A stretch of 64,000 nucleotides of DNA from Thalassomonas viridans. GTDB lineage: Bacteria > Pseudomonadota > Gammaproteobacteria > Enterobacterales > Alteromonadaceae. Positions 36,667-49,420 of the stretch are shown here, piece after piece (position 1 is the first letter of the stretch; each line of letters opens with the position of its first letter). Where the stretch lies: the NCBI RefSeq assembly GCF_000948985.2, contig NZ_CP059733.1, positions 3,224,001 to 3,288,000 of the forward strand, written 5' to 3'. A program made the position numbers and the translations under genes. A model generated the notes under the pieces. That model was not told where the DNA came from. It made no database searches and saw nothing but the letters and a program-made list of their open reading frames with translations.

Positions 36667-37032
36667 ATGAAGCGCCTAACCTATATCTTCCAGCAGCAGG
36701 TAAAATGTCTGTCCTTAATCTGGGCTTATCTGTTGATGGCGATGATCTGTTTGCAACCGGTTTCGGCCGCTCAGGATGTTTGCGTGCCGGGTGAAAAGGT
36801 TGAATATACTGGTCAGGGAAGTGTTGATAAAGCAGATATGTCAGGGTCAGAGGATACCCATGAAGATTGCTCCGAATGTGATTGCAAATGCTGTCCCTGC
36901 TGCGCCAACGTGATGTTTGCTCCGGCGGCTTTATTTGACTTATCCGACGGTTTTAAATTCTTTACTTCTCCTTTTGAAGCGTCGCGCTTCTATAATCCTT
37001 ACTATTCCTTGCTACGCCCCCCGAAAATCTGA
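36667..37032 (+). CDS. Secreted Cys-rich metal-binding protein (CzcI-like position)
   Basis: A 121-residue protein with a signal peptide (LIWAYLLMAMICLQPVSAA) and a tight cysteine cluster, CSECDCKCCPCC near residues 69-80, preceded by acidic/His residues (EDTHEDCSE). The C-terminal SRFYNPYYSLLRPPKI resembles the tail of small proteins encoded upstream of CzcCBA pumps, such as CzcI. Probable periplasmic metal buffer or sensor. First gene of the pump operon, directly behind the MerR promoter. Confidence 0.65.
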   Translation: MKRLTYIFQQQVKCLSLIWAYLLMAMICLQPVSAAQDVCVPGEKVEYTGQGSVDKADMSGSEDTHEDCSECDCKCCPCCANVMFAPAALFDLSDGFKFFTSPFEASRFYNPYYSLLRPPKI

Positions 37033-37109
37033 TTGCCTAATTTATTCGTTATAGGGTGGTTTATTCAAAAGCCACTGTTTTTCATTGGATTACGCAGGAT
37101 AAAACACAG

Positions 37110-38473
37110 ATGTTTTATAGTTTTTATGCGCCTTTTCAAGGTGCAGATTTGCGGCGGCCGGTAATAACCTGCCTGGTCGCCATAGGCCTATTGCTGCTCA
37201 GCCCCAGGTCGATTGCCGAAAATCAAGCGCAAGACATGGCCCTGGCTCAGGCTAACGGAAGCAGCTTAACTTTAGCTTCGGCAATCAGGCGCACGCTTAA
37301 AGAAAATCCGTCGTTAAAGCTGTTTAAATATCGCCGGCTTGCCCTTGATGGTCAACAACAGGTACAAGGTTTAACTCCCGGCTATGAGCTGGGTGTCGAA
37401 GTGGAAAATTTTGCCGGTACCGGGGATTTTAATGCTGTCGGCGCTGCTGAGCTCAACGTTTCTTTATCTTCCGTGCTTGAGATGGGAGATAAGCGGGCGG
37501 CACGTCTCGGGGTTGTTAATAGCCGTGGCCTGGTGGTAGATGCCGAGCGCAAGCTGGCTTCGTTAAATTTACTGGCGGAAGTTACCCGCAGGTACATAGA
37601 TGTGCTTGGCGCGCAGGAGCGTGTACGCCTGGCGGAAGAAGCCGGGCAACTGGCACAGCAGGCACTGCTTGAAGTGGAGAAACGCTTTCATGCCGGTGCG
37701 GCGCCCGGAGCCGAGGTGAAACGGGCGAGGGCGGCTGTCGGTACCGCCCGCCTGGGGGCATCTGCCGAGCAGCAACAGCTTGAACATGCCAAGCTTGCCC
37801 TGGCCATGATGTGGAAGGAAACCGAGCCTTCATTTGCCCGTGTGGACGGAGATCTGTTTAACTTTTCCGTGGATATTGAATTCAACCGTTTGCTGGCCAA
37901 AGTGAAACAAAACCCTGCGTTTACGGTGCTGGCCGGCGAAGAGCGTCTGAAACAGGCGGAATTACGCCTGGCCCGTACCCGGGCAAAGGCCGATATCAAA
38001 TGGTCTGTCGGTCTTAAACAAAATCTGGAGCTGGATGATACCGCGATTACCGCAGGCTTTAGCCTGCCGTTATTTGCCCCGGAGCGTAACTATGGTGCTG
38101 AGGCTTCGGCGCAGGCGGCCCGGGACCAGGTGCTTGCCAGACAGGAAGCGGCTGTGCTTAAGCTGCACAGTCAGCTCTATCTTGCCTATTCAAACAGGCA
38201 GCAGGCGATTTTCACCGCCAACAGCCTTAAAGACACCATAATACCAATGCTTAAACAAGCGCTTGATGAAACACAAACCGCCTATCAAAGCGGCCGCTAT
38301 CCTTATTTGGATTATTTGACCGCCAGGCAGGAATTACTGTTTGCCCGCCGCGCGCTGATCGATGCCGGCGTTGCCGCCTTATCTTATGGCGCAGACATAG
38401 AACAACTGATTGCTGAGCCGCTGTCGGCCTCCCGGGACCCGGCCTTAATGAACACATTTCAAGGACTAACACA

Positions 38474-38477
<4 letters not shown>
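37110..38477 (+). CDS. czcC: CzcC-like outer-membrane factor (TolC family)
   Basis: A 455-residue outer-membrane channel protein. The ATG at 37110 (MFYSFYAPF) has AGGA upstream and gives a normal signal peptide ending near SPRSIAENQ; an upstream GTG at 37056 is less convincing. Two TolC-type repeats: LTLASAIRRTLKENPSLKLFKY near the N-terminus and IMPMLKQALDETQTAYQSG(RY)PYLDYL near the C-terminus. It exports metal across the outer membrane. The stop overlaps the czcB start by 4 bases (ATGA). Confidence 0.88.
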
Positions 38478-42588
<4,111 letters not shown>

Positions 42589-42606
42589 TCCGGCCCTGCA
42601 AATTAT

Positions 42607-42632
42607 CAGCCGCTTGAAACCTTAAGCGGCTG
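42607..42632 (+). terminator. Possible terminator after czcA
   Basis: CAGCCGCTT (42607-42615) pairs perfectly with AAGCGGCTG (42624-42632) around 8 bases. No T-run follows, so it may be a rho-dependent or processing hairpin. Confidence 0.5.
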
Positions 42633-42844
42633 TATCGACAGCCGGAGAATTGTCCGGTGTTTTATGCTTATCTGTCTGGTATTTAATGGCTTTTGACGGG
42701 TCGATAACAGATGTTTAGGTATATAATATTGCCCGGTTACCGGCATTTTTATTCCGAATAAAAATAAATTCCAGCCCATTTTATCCGGCATGGACGCCTG
42801 ATGTCCCTCTTATGCCCGATAAGATCACAGATGAGATTGAGCAT

Positions 42845-44668
42845 ATGAAACCTGCATTTAGCTACGCAATTTTACCCCTTGCCATTATCAGTCATTTTAG
42901 CCTGGCCGCACCGGCGGATAATATCCGTTCGCTGGCGGTGAAGCAGGCTGATGTCGGCGGGGAAAACTACCGTTTTATTAAGTACCACAACAGTGAAACC
43001 GGCCGGATAGAGCAAAAGATCCTGGACGGTAAAGGCAAAGAAGTCACCGCAGGTGCGCTTAAAAAAACTAGGCCATCTAAGCTGGGGCGGGCGCTGAGTG
43101 AGAAGATGGCTAAAGCGGATGATGCCCTGATCCCGGTGGAGCTGGTGTTTACCGCCCCGGCGCCTGAAACGGTTCAGGTAAGCGGCAGCCAGGGCAGCGC
43201 CGGTATCGATGCCGGTGGCCAGATCACCTTGCGCCGCAACGGCATGCTTATCGGTGAGCAGGATGTTGCCCGGGACTTAGCGCTTAAATCGGCGCAGCGG
43301 ATAACGGAAAACAAAAACAAACAGCAGCATATTAAAAACATTAAAGAAAAACTTAAACTGAACCATGTCTGGCTGAAAAAGCCGCTGGCGCTGCATGGCG
43401 GTGAGGCAAGCCATATACGGGCAGATTTAACGGCGGCACAAATTAACGAGCTGCTGGCACAAAGCGATGGTTTGCTTGACGGCATAGATTTGTACAGCGA
43501 AGGGGAAGCGGGATTGGACAGCGCCATGCTGGATACCCGGGTTGATCCCTACGCCTTAAACTACAGCGCGCGCCGCGGCAATGATGTCGGTATTTATATG
43601 ACGGAAGGCACATGTCCGGATCCGGGGCATATCACAGGTTATACCCGCCTGGCCGGATCTACCGGGGATCATGCCGAGAATGTTGCCGGGATTTTACGCG
43701 GTGTGGCGCCCGACAGCCATGTTTATTGCCGCGCCCCGTTTCAAGTACCGACAACGGCGGATTATGGCGGCAGTGGCGGCAATCCTGCCATTCATATCCT
43801 GACCACTTCCTGGGGCTGGTACAATGTCAACGACTATAAAGTGCAGGACAGGGACTGGGATAATGCGGTTTATAACAACAAGGTGCTGGCGTTTGCCCTG
43901 GCCGGTAACCTAAAATCCAACCATGAAATCTGGTCGCCGGGCAAGGCATTAAACGTGGTGACCGTGGGCAATTATGTCGACAGTACGGATACCATCAACA
44001 GCAGCTCCTGTTATACCGACCCGCAAACGAAAAACCAGAAACCCGAGCTTGCCGCCCCCGGCACTAACATTACCGCCGGCGGCCATAGCAACTATACCGG
44101 CACCAGCATGGCCACGCCCCATGCCGCGGCTTTTGCCGCCGATCTGTTCTCCAGCTACAACTGGTTAAAGTTAAAACCGGCTTATGCCAAGGCCTTTATG
44201 CTGGCGGGAGCGAAAAAAACGCTTTCCGGCGGCGGCGATAAGGTCGGTGTCGGCGGACTGGATTTTTATGACGCCTATTACAGTTCGCAAAATTACTGGT
44301 GGGAAGGCGGCAACGGCTACTTTAATACGGCAGCGGCCGGGGATGGCGGCACTGACAGCAACGCAATCGAGAAAACCATTGCCATCAATGCCTCTTCCGG
44401 CCATGCGCGCGTTGCCTTTACCTGGCTAAACCGCGGAGATTACACCTATGCCCACCGCGGCGATACAAATGCCATGGGTATGGATTTCGATATCAGCGTA
44501 TATGATCCCAGCGGTAATCTGGTGGGCAGTTCGTCGTCGTTTGACAACCCCTATGAAGTGGTTGACTTTGATCCTGTGGTGACCGGGAACTATAAGATCA
44601 AGATCCAGCGCACGGCAAACCGGGATACGGCCTCTAAGTTCCATGCCGGTTTATCGGTTAACTGGTAA
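42845..44668 (+). CDS. Secreted subtilisin-like serine protease (S8 family)
   Basis: A 607-residue exported protease; the ATG at 42845 (MKPAFSYAILPLAIISHFSLA) yields a proper signal peptide. Residues to about 210 form a propeptide/linker with a Lys-rich helix. The catalytic triad is visible: Asp in NDVGIYMTEG near 248, His in GDHAENVAGILRG near 282 and Ser in TGTSMATPHAAAFAADL near 429. The oxyanion Asn is probably in ALAGNLKSN near 360. The last ~100 residues look beta-rich (P- or PPC-type). No partner genes; it probably acts extracellularly. Confidence 0.9.
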   Translation: MKPAFSYAILPLAIISHFSLAAPADNIRSLAVKQADVGGENYRFIKYHNSETGRIEQKILDGKGKEVTAGALKKTRPSKLGRALSEKMAKADDALIPVELVFTAPAPETVQVSGSQGSAGIDAGGQITLRRNGMLIGEQDVARDLALKSAQRITENKNKQQHIKNIKEKLKLNHVWLKKPLALHGGEASHIRADLTAAQINELLAQSDGLLDGIDLYSEGEAGLDSAMLDTRVDPYALNYSARRGNDVGIYMTEGTCPDPGHITGYTRLAGSTGDHAENVAGILRGVAPDSHVYCRAPFQVPTTADYGGSGGNPAIHILTTSWGWYNVNDYKVQDRDWDNAVYNNKVLAFALAGNLKSNHEIWSPGKALNVVTVGNYVDSTDTINSSSCYTDPQTKNQKPELAAPGTNITAGGHSNYTGTSMATPHAAAFAADLFSSYNWLKLKPAYAKAFMLAGAKKTLSGGGDKVGVGGLDFYDAYYSSQNYWWEGGNGYFNTAAAGDGGTDSNAIEKTIAINASSGHARVAFTWLNRGDYTYAHRGDTNAMGMDFDISVYDPSGNLVGSSSSFDNPYEVVDFDPVVTGNYKIKIQRTANRDTASKFHAGLSVNW

Positions 44669-44737
44669 CAGTAACGGCCGGGGTAGTTGGCAAGGTCCCG
44701 GCCAACATGCCCAACATCTTAATAAAGAGCGCCGGAG

Positions 44738-45643
44738 TCAAAAAGGCAGGGCTTTGGCGGCTTTCTTGCGTGCCTTCTCGCTGCGGCGATCATAGTTTTT
44801 GGTGGTTTCCACCGAGGAGTGCCCCATAAGATCCTGCACCAGAAAGACGTCTTCACCCCCTTCAAGCAGTTTAGTGGCATAGGTGCGACGCAGATCATGC
44901 GGGGTCAGGCGCTTTAACCCCGCTTCTTTGTAACGGCGCACGATAATATCGTAGATGGTTTGCCCGGATATGGGCTCATTAATCAGTTTGTTGCCTTTCC
45001 TGGCCCTTAAAAACAGCGGTCCAGGAACGGTCAGGCGCTCTTCCAGGTAGACTTCCACGATTTCGATAATGCGGTTGTGCAGGGCATTGATACGCTCTTT
45101 ATTGCCTTTGCCCAGCACTTTTATCGTGCCCTGGCTGCGGTCAAGATCGCTGAGCATCAGGCCGGCAGCTTCGTTACGGCGCAGCCCCGCACCATACACC
45201 AGGGCGATGACAGCGGCATCGCGCATGGCAATGACGCCTTCCTGCTGCATGCAGTAATCGATAAGTTCATTGAGTTCATCCTGCTCCAGTGCCCGTCCTT
45301 TGGTGCTGCGGCTGCCCCTGATACGACTGATTTCCTTGATATGCTGGTAGCTTTCAACATCGATAAGCTTCTTGCGCCAGGCTTCTTTAGCCACGCCCTT
45401 TAACGCCGAGAGGTAGACATTGAGGGTGGCAGGAGATTTGCCCTGCTGGCTTAAGTCCGACAACAGCGACAGGATTTGCTCATAGTTGAGGCGGGACCAG
45501 TCCACCTGTTGGTGGCTTTTTTTTTGCTGCAGTTTATAGGCGACGACATTTAATAAGGAGGTCATGGTGATCCGGCTTTGGCTTGACTGTAGTGACAACA
45601 AATAAATTTCAGAGGGGGTTTTTAGGGAAAAAGAGAGTGACAT
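44738..45643 (-). CDS. Tyrosine recombinase/integrase
   Basis: A 301-residue site-specific recombinase. The ATG at 45643 (MSLSFSLKTPSEIYL) has AGGA 8 bases upstream. N-terminal SAM-like domain to about 110 (LNVYLSALKGVAKEAW), then the catalytic domain with Arg in GAGLRRNEAAGL, Lys in LGKGNKERIN, HDLRRTYA, GHSSVETT and the nucleophile in NYDRRSE. All expected residues are present. No excisionase, attachment-site repeat or cargo is visible. It lacks the extra integron-integrase patch, so it is probably not IntI. Palindromic element 45756-45930 lies 113 bp upstream. Confidence 0.88.
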   Translation of the reverse strand: MSLSFSLKTPSEIYLLSLQSSQSRITMTSLLNVVAYKLQQKKSHQQVDWSRLNYEQILSLLSDLSQQGKSPATLNVYLSALKGVAKEAWRKKLIDVESYQHIKEISRIRGSRSTKGRALEQDELNELIDYCMQQEGVIAMRDAAVIALVYGAGLRRNEAAGLMLSDLDRSQGTIKVLGKGNKERINALHNRIIEIVEVYLEERLTVPGPLFLRARKGNKLINEPISGQTIYDIIVRRYKEAGLKRLTPHDLRRTYATKLLEGGEDVFLVQDLMGHSSVETTKNYDRRSEKARKKAAKALPF

Positions 45644-45755
45644 CAAGCCCTTCCTGACAAACGATATAGCAAAGCGCCAGTATAGCGGGATAGTCCACAG
45701 GGGGCCAACTGAAATTTTCCTTGACTGCAAGCGGCCAGCAATTTAGATATGGTAC

Positions 45756-45930
45756 AGGGCCTATTTATCTTTGGCCGTGAATGATCTTTTTGGCTGTTTT
45801 TCCTCCTATCGGCGTTAGAAAAATGTCATCTAGTTTAACTACACGTCCATTTTTTCTGCCTTGGCTTTTTATTAGGTATAAGTAAAAACCGCTCAAAAAT
45901 CTTTATCCCCTCCAAAGATAAATAGGCCCT
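45756..45930. repeat. 175-bp palindromic element with 19-bp perfect terminal inverted repeats
   Basis: AGGGCCTATTTATCTTTGG (45756-45774) and its exact complement (45912-45930) bracket 137 bases. Inside, further imperfect pairs continue the fold: GATCTTTTTGGC...GTTTTTCC with AAAAACCGCTCAAAAATC, and AGAAAAATG (45817) with CATTTTTTCT (45848). The whole can fold into one long hairpin. A shorter related copy is at 32354-32436. No ORF or transposase inside. The 350-base gap 45644-45993 holds little else. Confidence 0.8.
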
Positions 45931-45993
45931 AATTTTTCAGTCTTATATGATTTTGATGAAACACCTTGATCAATAATAAAATAAGGAGCAGTT

Positions 45994-46677
45994 ATGAAAA
46001 AATTCATCAAGTTTGTGTTGGTTTCGGCCTCTGTGTGGGGAACCTTGTGCGCCCAGGTATTCGCCGGTTTGCTGGTGGCCAGTGATTTTGACAGCGGCAC
46101 TTTGGACGGCTGGCAGCGGAAAAACGACGGTAAAACCGGGATAATTTCAAACCCTGTCTCGGGGGGCAATGACGGCGGTTATCTGCTGTTTACCGACGGC
46201 ACCAGCGGCGGCCCGGCGGAAAATATCCTGGCGCCTGAGCAGTTTCTAGGAGACTGGAGCCGGGCCTTAACATCGCCTGAGAGCAGTTTTATCTCCCTGG
46301 ATGCGATCTTGTTTGACCCCCATGTCGAACAGGGCAATGTTGATCAAATCATTCTGTTTATCGAAGGGGCCGGCGGCGCCGCCTTTATCGATTTGGGCCT
46401 GCCTTCGGTGGAAGACAGCTGGCAGCAGTTTGTTGCTCCGCTAAAACAAGCGGACTGGATCATTACCAGCGGCAATTGGAACAGCCTGCTCAGCGATATT
46501 TCCGCTTTTGAAATTCAGATGGACTGGGTGAATCCGGCAGGCAAAGAAACCGGTATAGATAATATTGTCCTGTCTCTGGACGGTGCGGCTTCGGTTCCCG
46601 AGCCGGGTACTATCGGCCTGTTGTTGCTGGTGTTATTGTTGCTGGCAGGGCGCAGTTATCATAAAAATTTCGGTTAA
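45994..46677 (+). CDS. PEP-CTERM sorting-domain protein
   Basis: A 227-residue exported protein. AAGGAG precedes the ATG. Signal peptide to about residue 24 (LVSASVWGTLCAQVFAG), then a beta-rich body starting SDFDSGTLDGWQRKNDG, resembling a carbohydrate-binding fold, and a C-terminal PEP-CTERM: VPEPGTIGLLLLVLLLLAG followed by a basic tail (RSYHKNFG). Such proteins are cut and anchored by exosortase, usually together with exopolysaccharide. No exosortase gene is in the window. Confidence 0.85.
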   Translation: MKKFIKFVLVSASVWGTLCAQVFAGLLVASDFDSGTLDGWQRKNDGKTGIISNPVSGGNDGGYLLFTDGTSGGPAENILAPEQFLGDWSRALTSPESSFISLDAILFDPHVEQGNVDQIILFIEGAGGAAFIDLGLPSVEDSWQQFVAPLKQADWIITSGNWNSLLSDISAFEIQMDWVNPAGKETGIDNIVLSLDGAASVPEPGTIGLLLLVLLLLAGRSYHKNFG

Positions 46678-46695
46678 TTCCTCACTTCCCTAAGT

Positions 46696-46752
46696 AGGCA
46701 AACAGAGAACAGGGGCGATTGCCGCGACAGCAATCGTCTCTGTTTCTTGCCT
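46696..46752. terminator. Extended hairpin between convergent genes
   Basis: CGATTGC/GCAATCG (46716-46722 with 46730-46736), ACAGAGA/TCTCTGT and AGGCAA/TTGCCT stack into a long interrupted stem between the PEP-CTERM and response-regulator stops. T-runs are short; a bidirectional terminator is likely. Confidence 0.65.
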
Positions 46753-46758
46753 TACGGC

Positions 46759-47466
46759 TCAGTTTAAATGGCGCGCTACTGAACCTGTTAAAAAGATATA
46801 ACCTGCGCCGCGCACGGTTTTAATTTTTTCCTGATCTGTGATCTCGGCGATTTTCTTACGGATTTTGCTGATATGCATATCTATGCTGCGGTCAAAGGAA
46901 GACAGCGGGCGCCTTAATACCCGATCGGCTATTTTCTCTTTATCCACAACAGTACCGGCGTTGGCCATTAACAGCGACAGGATTTCAAATTCGAAGCCGG
47001 TTAAATTCAGCTCCTGCCCGTGACAATAAACCTCGCGTGTGGTGCTGGATAACATCAGCTCATTGCTATTAAGGGTATTTTCCGGTTGTGCAGGTTTGAA
47101 ATACAGCATGCGGCGGACTATAGACTTGATCCTGGCCACCAGCTCCCTGTGGTTGAAGGGTTTGCACAGGTAGTCGTCTGCGCCGAGCTCCAGGGCGTAG
47201 ATGCGGTCGAACTGATCGTCCCTTGCCGTCAACATCATCACCGGGGTCTGGTTGGTGGATCTCAGCTGTTTTAAAAACTCGAAACCGCTGAGTTTTGGCA
47301 GCACCAGATCCGAGAGGATTAAATTATACTGTCCCCGGTTAGCTTCCATTAGTCCGGATGCGCCGTCATTACACACGGTAAGCTCGAAACCTTCGCTGGC
47401 GAGGTAATGGCTTAGCTCTGCGGTTAATTCCCGGTCGTTGTCTATCAGTAAAATGGAGTGTTGCAT
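46759..47466 (-). CDS. OmpR/PhoB family response regulator, no sensor kinase adjacent
   Basis: A 235-residue regulator. Receiver domain: acidic pair D9/D11 (LLIDNDRE), phospho-acceptor D53 in LILSDLVLP and lysine K102 in CKPF. The C-terminal winged helix has SSFDRSIDMHISKIRKKI and VRGAGYIF. No histidine kinase flanks it, so it is an orphan here. Convergent with the PEP-CTERM gene. Confidence 0.93.
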   Translation of the reverse strand: MQHSILLIDNDRELTAELSHYLASEGFELTVCNDGASGLMEANRGQYNLILSDLVLPKLSGFEFLKQLRSTNQTPVMMLTARDDQFDRIYALELGADDYLCKPFNHRELVARIKSIVRRMLYFKPAQPENTLNSNELMLSSTTREVYCHGQELNLTGFEFEILSLLMANAGTVVDKEKIADRVLRRPLSSFDRSIDMHISKIRKKIAEITDQEKIKTVRGAGYIFLTGSVARHLN

Positions 47467-47590
47467 TTTGCCGCCTCTTTTCGTCTTGGTATTGCAAAGA
47501 GCACCTGGGCTTGCGGTGTTCTGATTCTATATTCGTCAGCAAAAATAAGCTTTCTGGCTTTTGCGGACAATATATTAACCCGCCAGTGGT

Positions 47591-47659
47591 ACAAATAGGG
47601 GGCTCAAATGTACATTTGGGTCTTTATGTACCATTCGCTCCGCCAGGCGTACCATTGGG
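47591..47659. promoter_or_regulatory. Two LytTR-type direct-repeat binding sites upstream of DUF2141 gene
   Basis: Four 9-mers in two pairs, each pair separated by exactly 12 bases: ACAAATAGG (47591) with ACATTTGGG (47612), and ACCATTCGC (47630) with ACCATTGGG (47651). LytTR family proteins bind such direct repeats (pattern [TA][AC][CA]GTTN[AG][TG], 12-13 base gap). The LytTR regulator gene is 1.8 kb away. They occupy the 320-base gap 47467-47786, in which I see no convincing gene. Confidence 0.6.
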
Positions 47660-47786
47660 CTACTTGTGGCTGGCATAAGCTAAATGGGCAAAATAAACTG
47701 CCCGGAAGTGGTCGGCGGCTTGGGCCGGATAACGTCTTACAGGGAACTTTTACAGGGAAAACAATCAGGAGCAAGAGAGTAAATAC

Positions 47787-48248
47787 ATGAGCAAAAGCTT
47801 GTCAGGTCTAATTTTATCAGGGCTGTTATTTTCCACCGGATTTTATACCGGCAGCGTTTCTGCTGCCGAAGTGGTCGGTAATAGCGGGGTGAATAAACTG
47901 CATGTTGTGGTAACCGGCGCTAAAAACCGCCGCGGGAAAATCGTTCTGGCGCTGTTTGATAACGAAAAGGATTTTACCAAAAAACCTTACCGGGAAATGG
48001 TGATAGATGCCGGTGATGCGGCGAGTGGCGCTATTTTCGAACACCTGGCGGACGGTGATTATGCCGTGGCAATTTTTCATGATGAAAATGTCAACGAAAT
48101 GCTGGACCGCAATTTTCTCGGGGTACCGGAAGAAGGCGTGGCCTTTTCCAATAACCTGGAGGTAAAGTTTTCCCTGCCGGGTTTTGACGATGCCAAAGTT
48201 CTTGTGCAGGGGCATAGCGCTATCAGTATTAAACTCAATTATTTATAG
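47787..48248 (+). CDS. DUF2141 secreted protein
   Basis: A 153-residue exported protein with signal peptide (LSGLILSGLLFSTGFYTGSVSAAE) and the DUF2141 pattern VVTGAKNRRGKIVLALFD, DGDYAVAIFHDENVNEMLDRN and the C-terminal beta strands (AKVLVQGHSAISIKL). Family function unknown. Directly downstream of the LytTR-type repeats, so likely under the two-component pair that follows it. Confidence 0.85.
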   Translation: MSKSLSGLILSGLLFSTGFYTGSVSAAEVVGNSGVNKLHVVVTGAKNRRGKIVLALFDNEKDFTKKPYREMVIDAGDAASGAIFEHLADGDYAVAIFHDENVNEMLDRNFLGVPEEGVAFSNNLEVKFSLPGFDDAKVLVQGHSAISIKLNYL

Positions 48249-48351
48249 TTGTATCAGGCATAAGATCTTAACGACCCGGTTAGACCTGGGCCGGCCATTT
48301 AGGTAAGATGATGCAAGCCGATTTTCCCCGAATATTTAGAACTTTATCTTG

Positions 48352-49407
48352 ATGATAGCCGATTACCGCCTCAGCCAATGGTACTCCAGGAGTAAGATTC
48401 TCCTGATTTATGTGCCCCTGTTTAACTTTTTGTTCTTTTCCCTGGCCATGAGTAACCTGGGGGTTTATTCCTTGGGGCTGGCCATGGGCTTGAGCCTGCA
48501 TATGTGGAGTTCGGCGCTGATCTGCCTGCTGTTTGCTAAATTCCTGGAAGTTTTTACCCAGATCGACAGCGATTCGGTAAAAATGTTTATCAGCAAGTAT
48601 TGTTTATGCGCCACCGTTGGCGGCACCACCAGTTTTATCCTGTTGAACAGTTTTGATCTGCCCCTGGTGCCCGAGCCGTTATCCGCCAGAACTCCTATGG
48701 GGCCCGTGATGTTTTCCTATGTGGAAGTGCTGCTGTTTGCGGCATTGAAATATATTTTACAGCAGCAACAGCAGCATATGGAGCTGAATGCCAACTATAA
48801 AGAAGCCCAGTTCCGGGCGCTCAAGGCCCAGTTAAACCCCCATATGCTGTTTAATTCGTTAAATTTGATCTCGTCAGAAATTGAACATAATCCCGCCAAT
48901 GCCAGCTTGTTGCTGGACGAGTTGTCGGAACTGCTGCGCGGGGTGCTGCGCAGTTCGAACCAGCTGCTTTTGCCGCTGGCGCAGGAAATAGAGCTTACCC
49001 GGCATTATCTGGTAATTCAGAAAATGCGTTTTGAGGAGCGCCTGGAGTATGAATTAAATATTGCCCCGGATTGTTTGCAAGTGCAGGTGCCTGGGTTAAT
49101 GCTCCAGCCTTTTATTGAAAACTGTATCGTCCATGGTTTTGCCAGCAAAAAGGAACCTGGCGTTATTCAGGTGGATATCGCCCAAGAAGATAAATGCCTG
49201 CATGTGACGGTGAAAGATAATGGCATAGGCTTTAACACCCAAGGGAAAGTTTATGGCCATGGCGTTGGGATAGTGCGCGATACCCTGGAATTGCTATACG
49301 GCAGCCGCCATCAGCTGGAAATCGAGTCGCAGCCGGGTCTGGGAACCAGCATAGAAATCCAGTTGCCCGTTAACCCGGTAAACCCAGTTGCCGGGGGAAG
49401 TGATTAA
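48352..49407 (+). CDS. LytS/YehU-type sensor histidine kinase
   Basis: A 351-residue membrane kinase; the ATG at 48352 follows a TTG one codon earlier. The N-terminal ~140 residues hold about four predicted helices (IYVPLFNFLFFSLAM, GLAMGLSLHMW, etc.), without a recognised ligand domain. The His_kinase domain carries the phospho-accepting His in QLNPHMLFNSLN (usually HFLFNSLN), then the HATPase with ENCIVHGFASK and the KDNGIGFN G1 loop. It is 13 bp upstream of the LytTR regulator: a typical pair. Signal unknown. Confidence 0.92.
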   Translation: MIADYRLSQWYSRSKILLIYVPLFNFLFFSLAMSNLGVYSLGLAMGLSLHMWSSALICLLFAKFLEVFTQIDSDSVKMFISKYCLCATVGGTTSFILLNSFDLPLVPEPLSARTPMGPVMFSYVEVLLFAALKYILQQQQQHMELNANYKEAQFRALKAQLNPHMLFNSLNLISSEIEHNPANASLLLDELSELLRGVLRSSNQLLLPLAQEIELTRHYLVIQKMRFEERLEYELNIAPDCLQVQVPGLMLQPFIENCIVHGFASKKEPGVIQVDIAQEDKCLHVTVKDNGIGFNTQGKVYGHGVGIVRDTLELLYGSRHQLEIESQPGLGTSIEIQLPVNPVNPVAGGSD

Positions 49408-49420
49408 AGAAGGTAACAAT

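Noticed and set aside
45811..45862. Integron attC-like site next to the integrase
   Set aside because: GTTAGAA is present, but no RYYYAAC partner or R''/R' arrangement with GTTRRRY was found, and the integrase lacks the IntI patch.
47608..47790. 60-residue reading frame ahead of the DUF2141 gene
   Set aside because: It lies on the LytTR-type repeats, has no Shine-Dalgarno and no family pattern; regulatory DNA explains it better.
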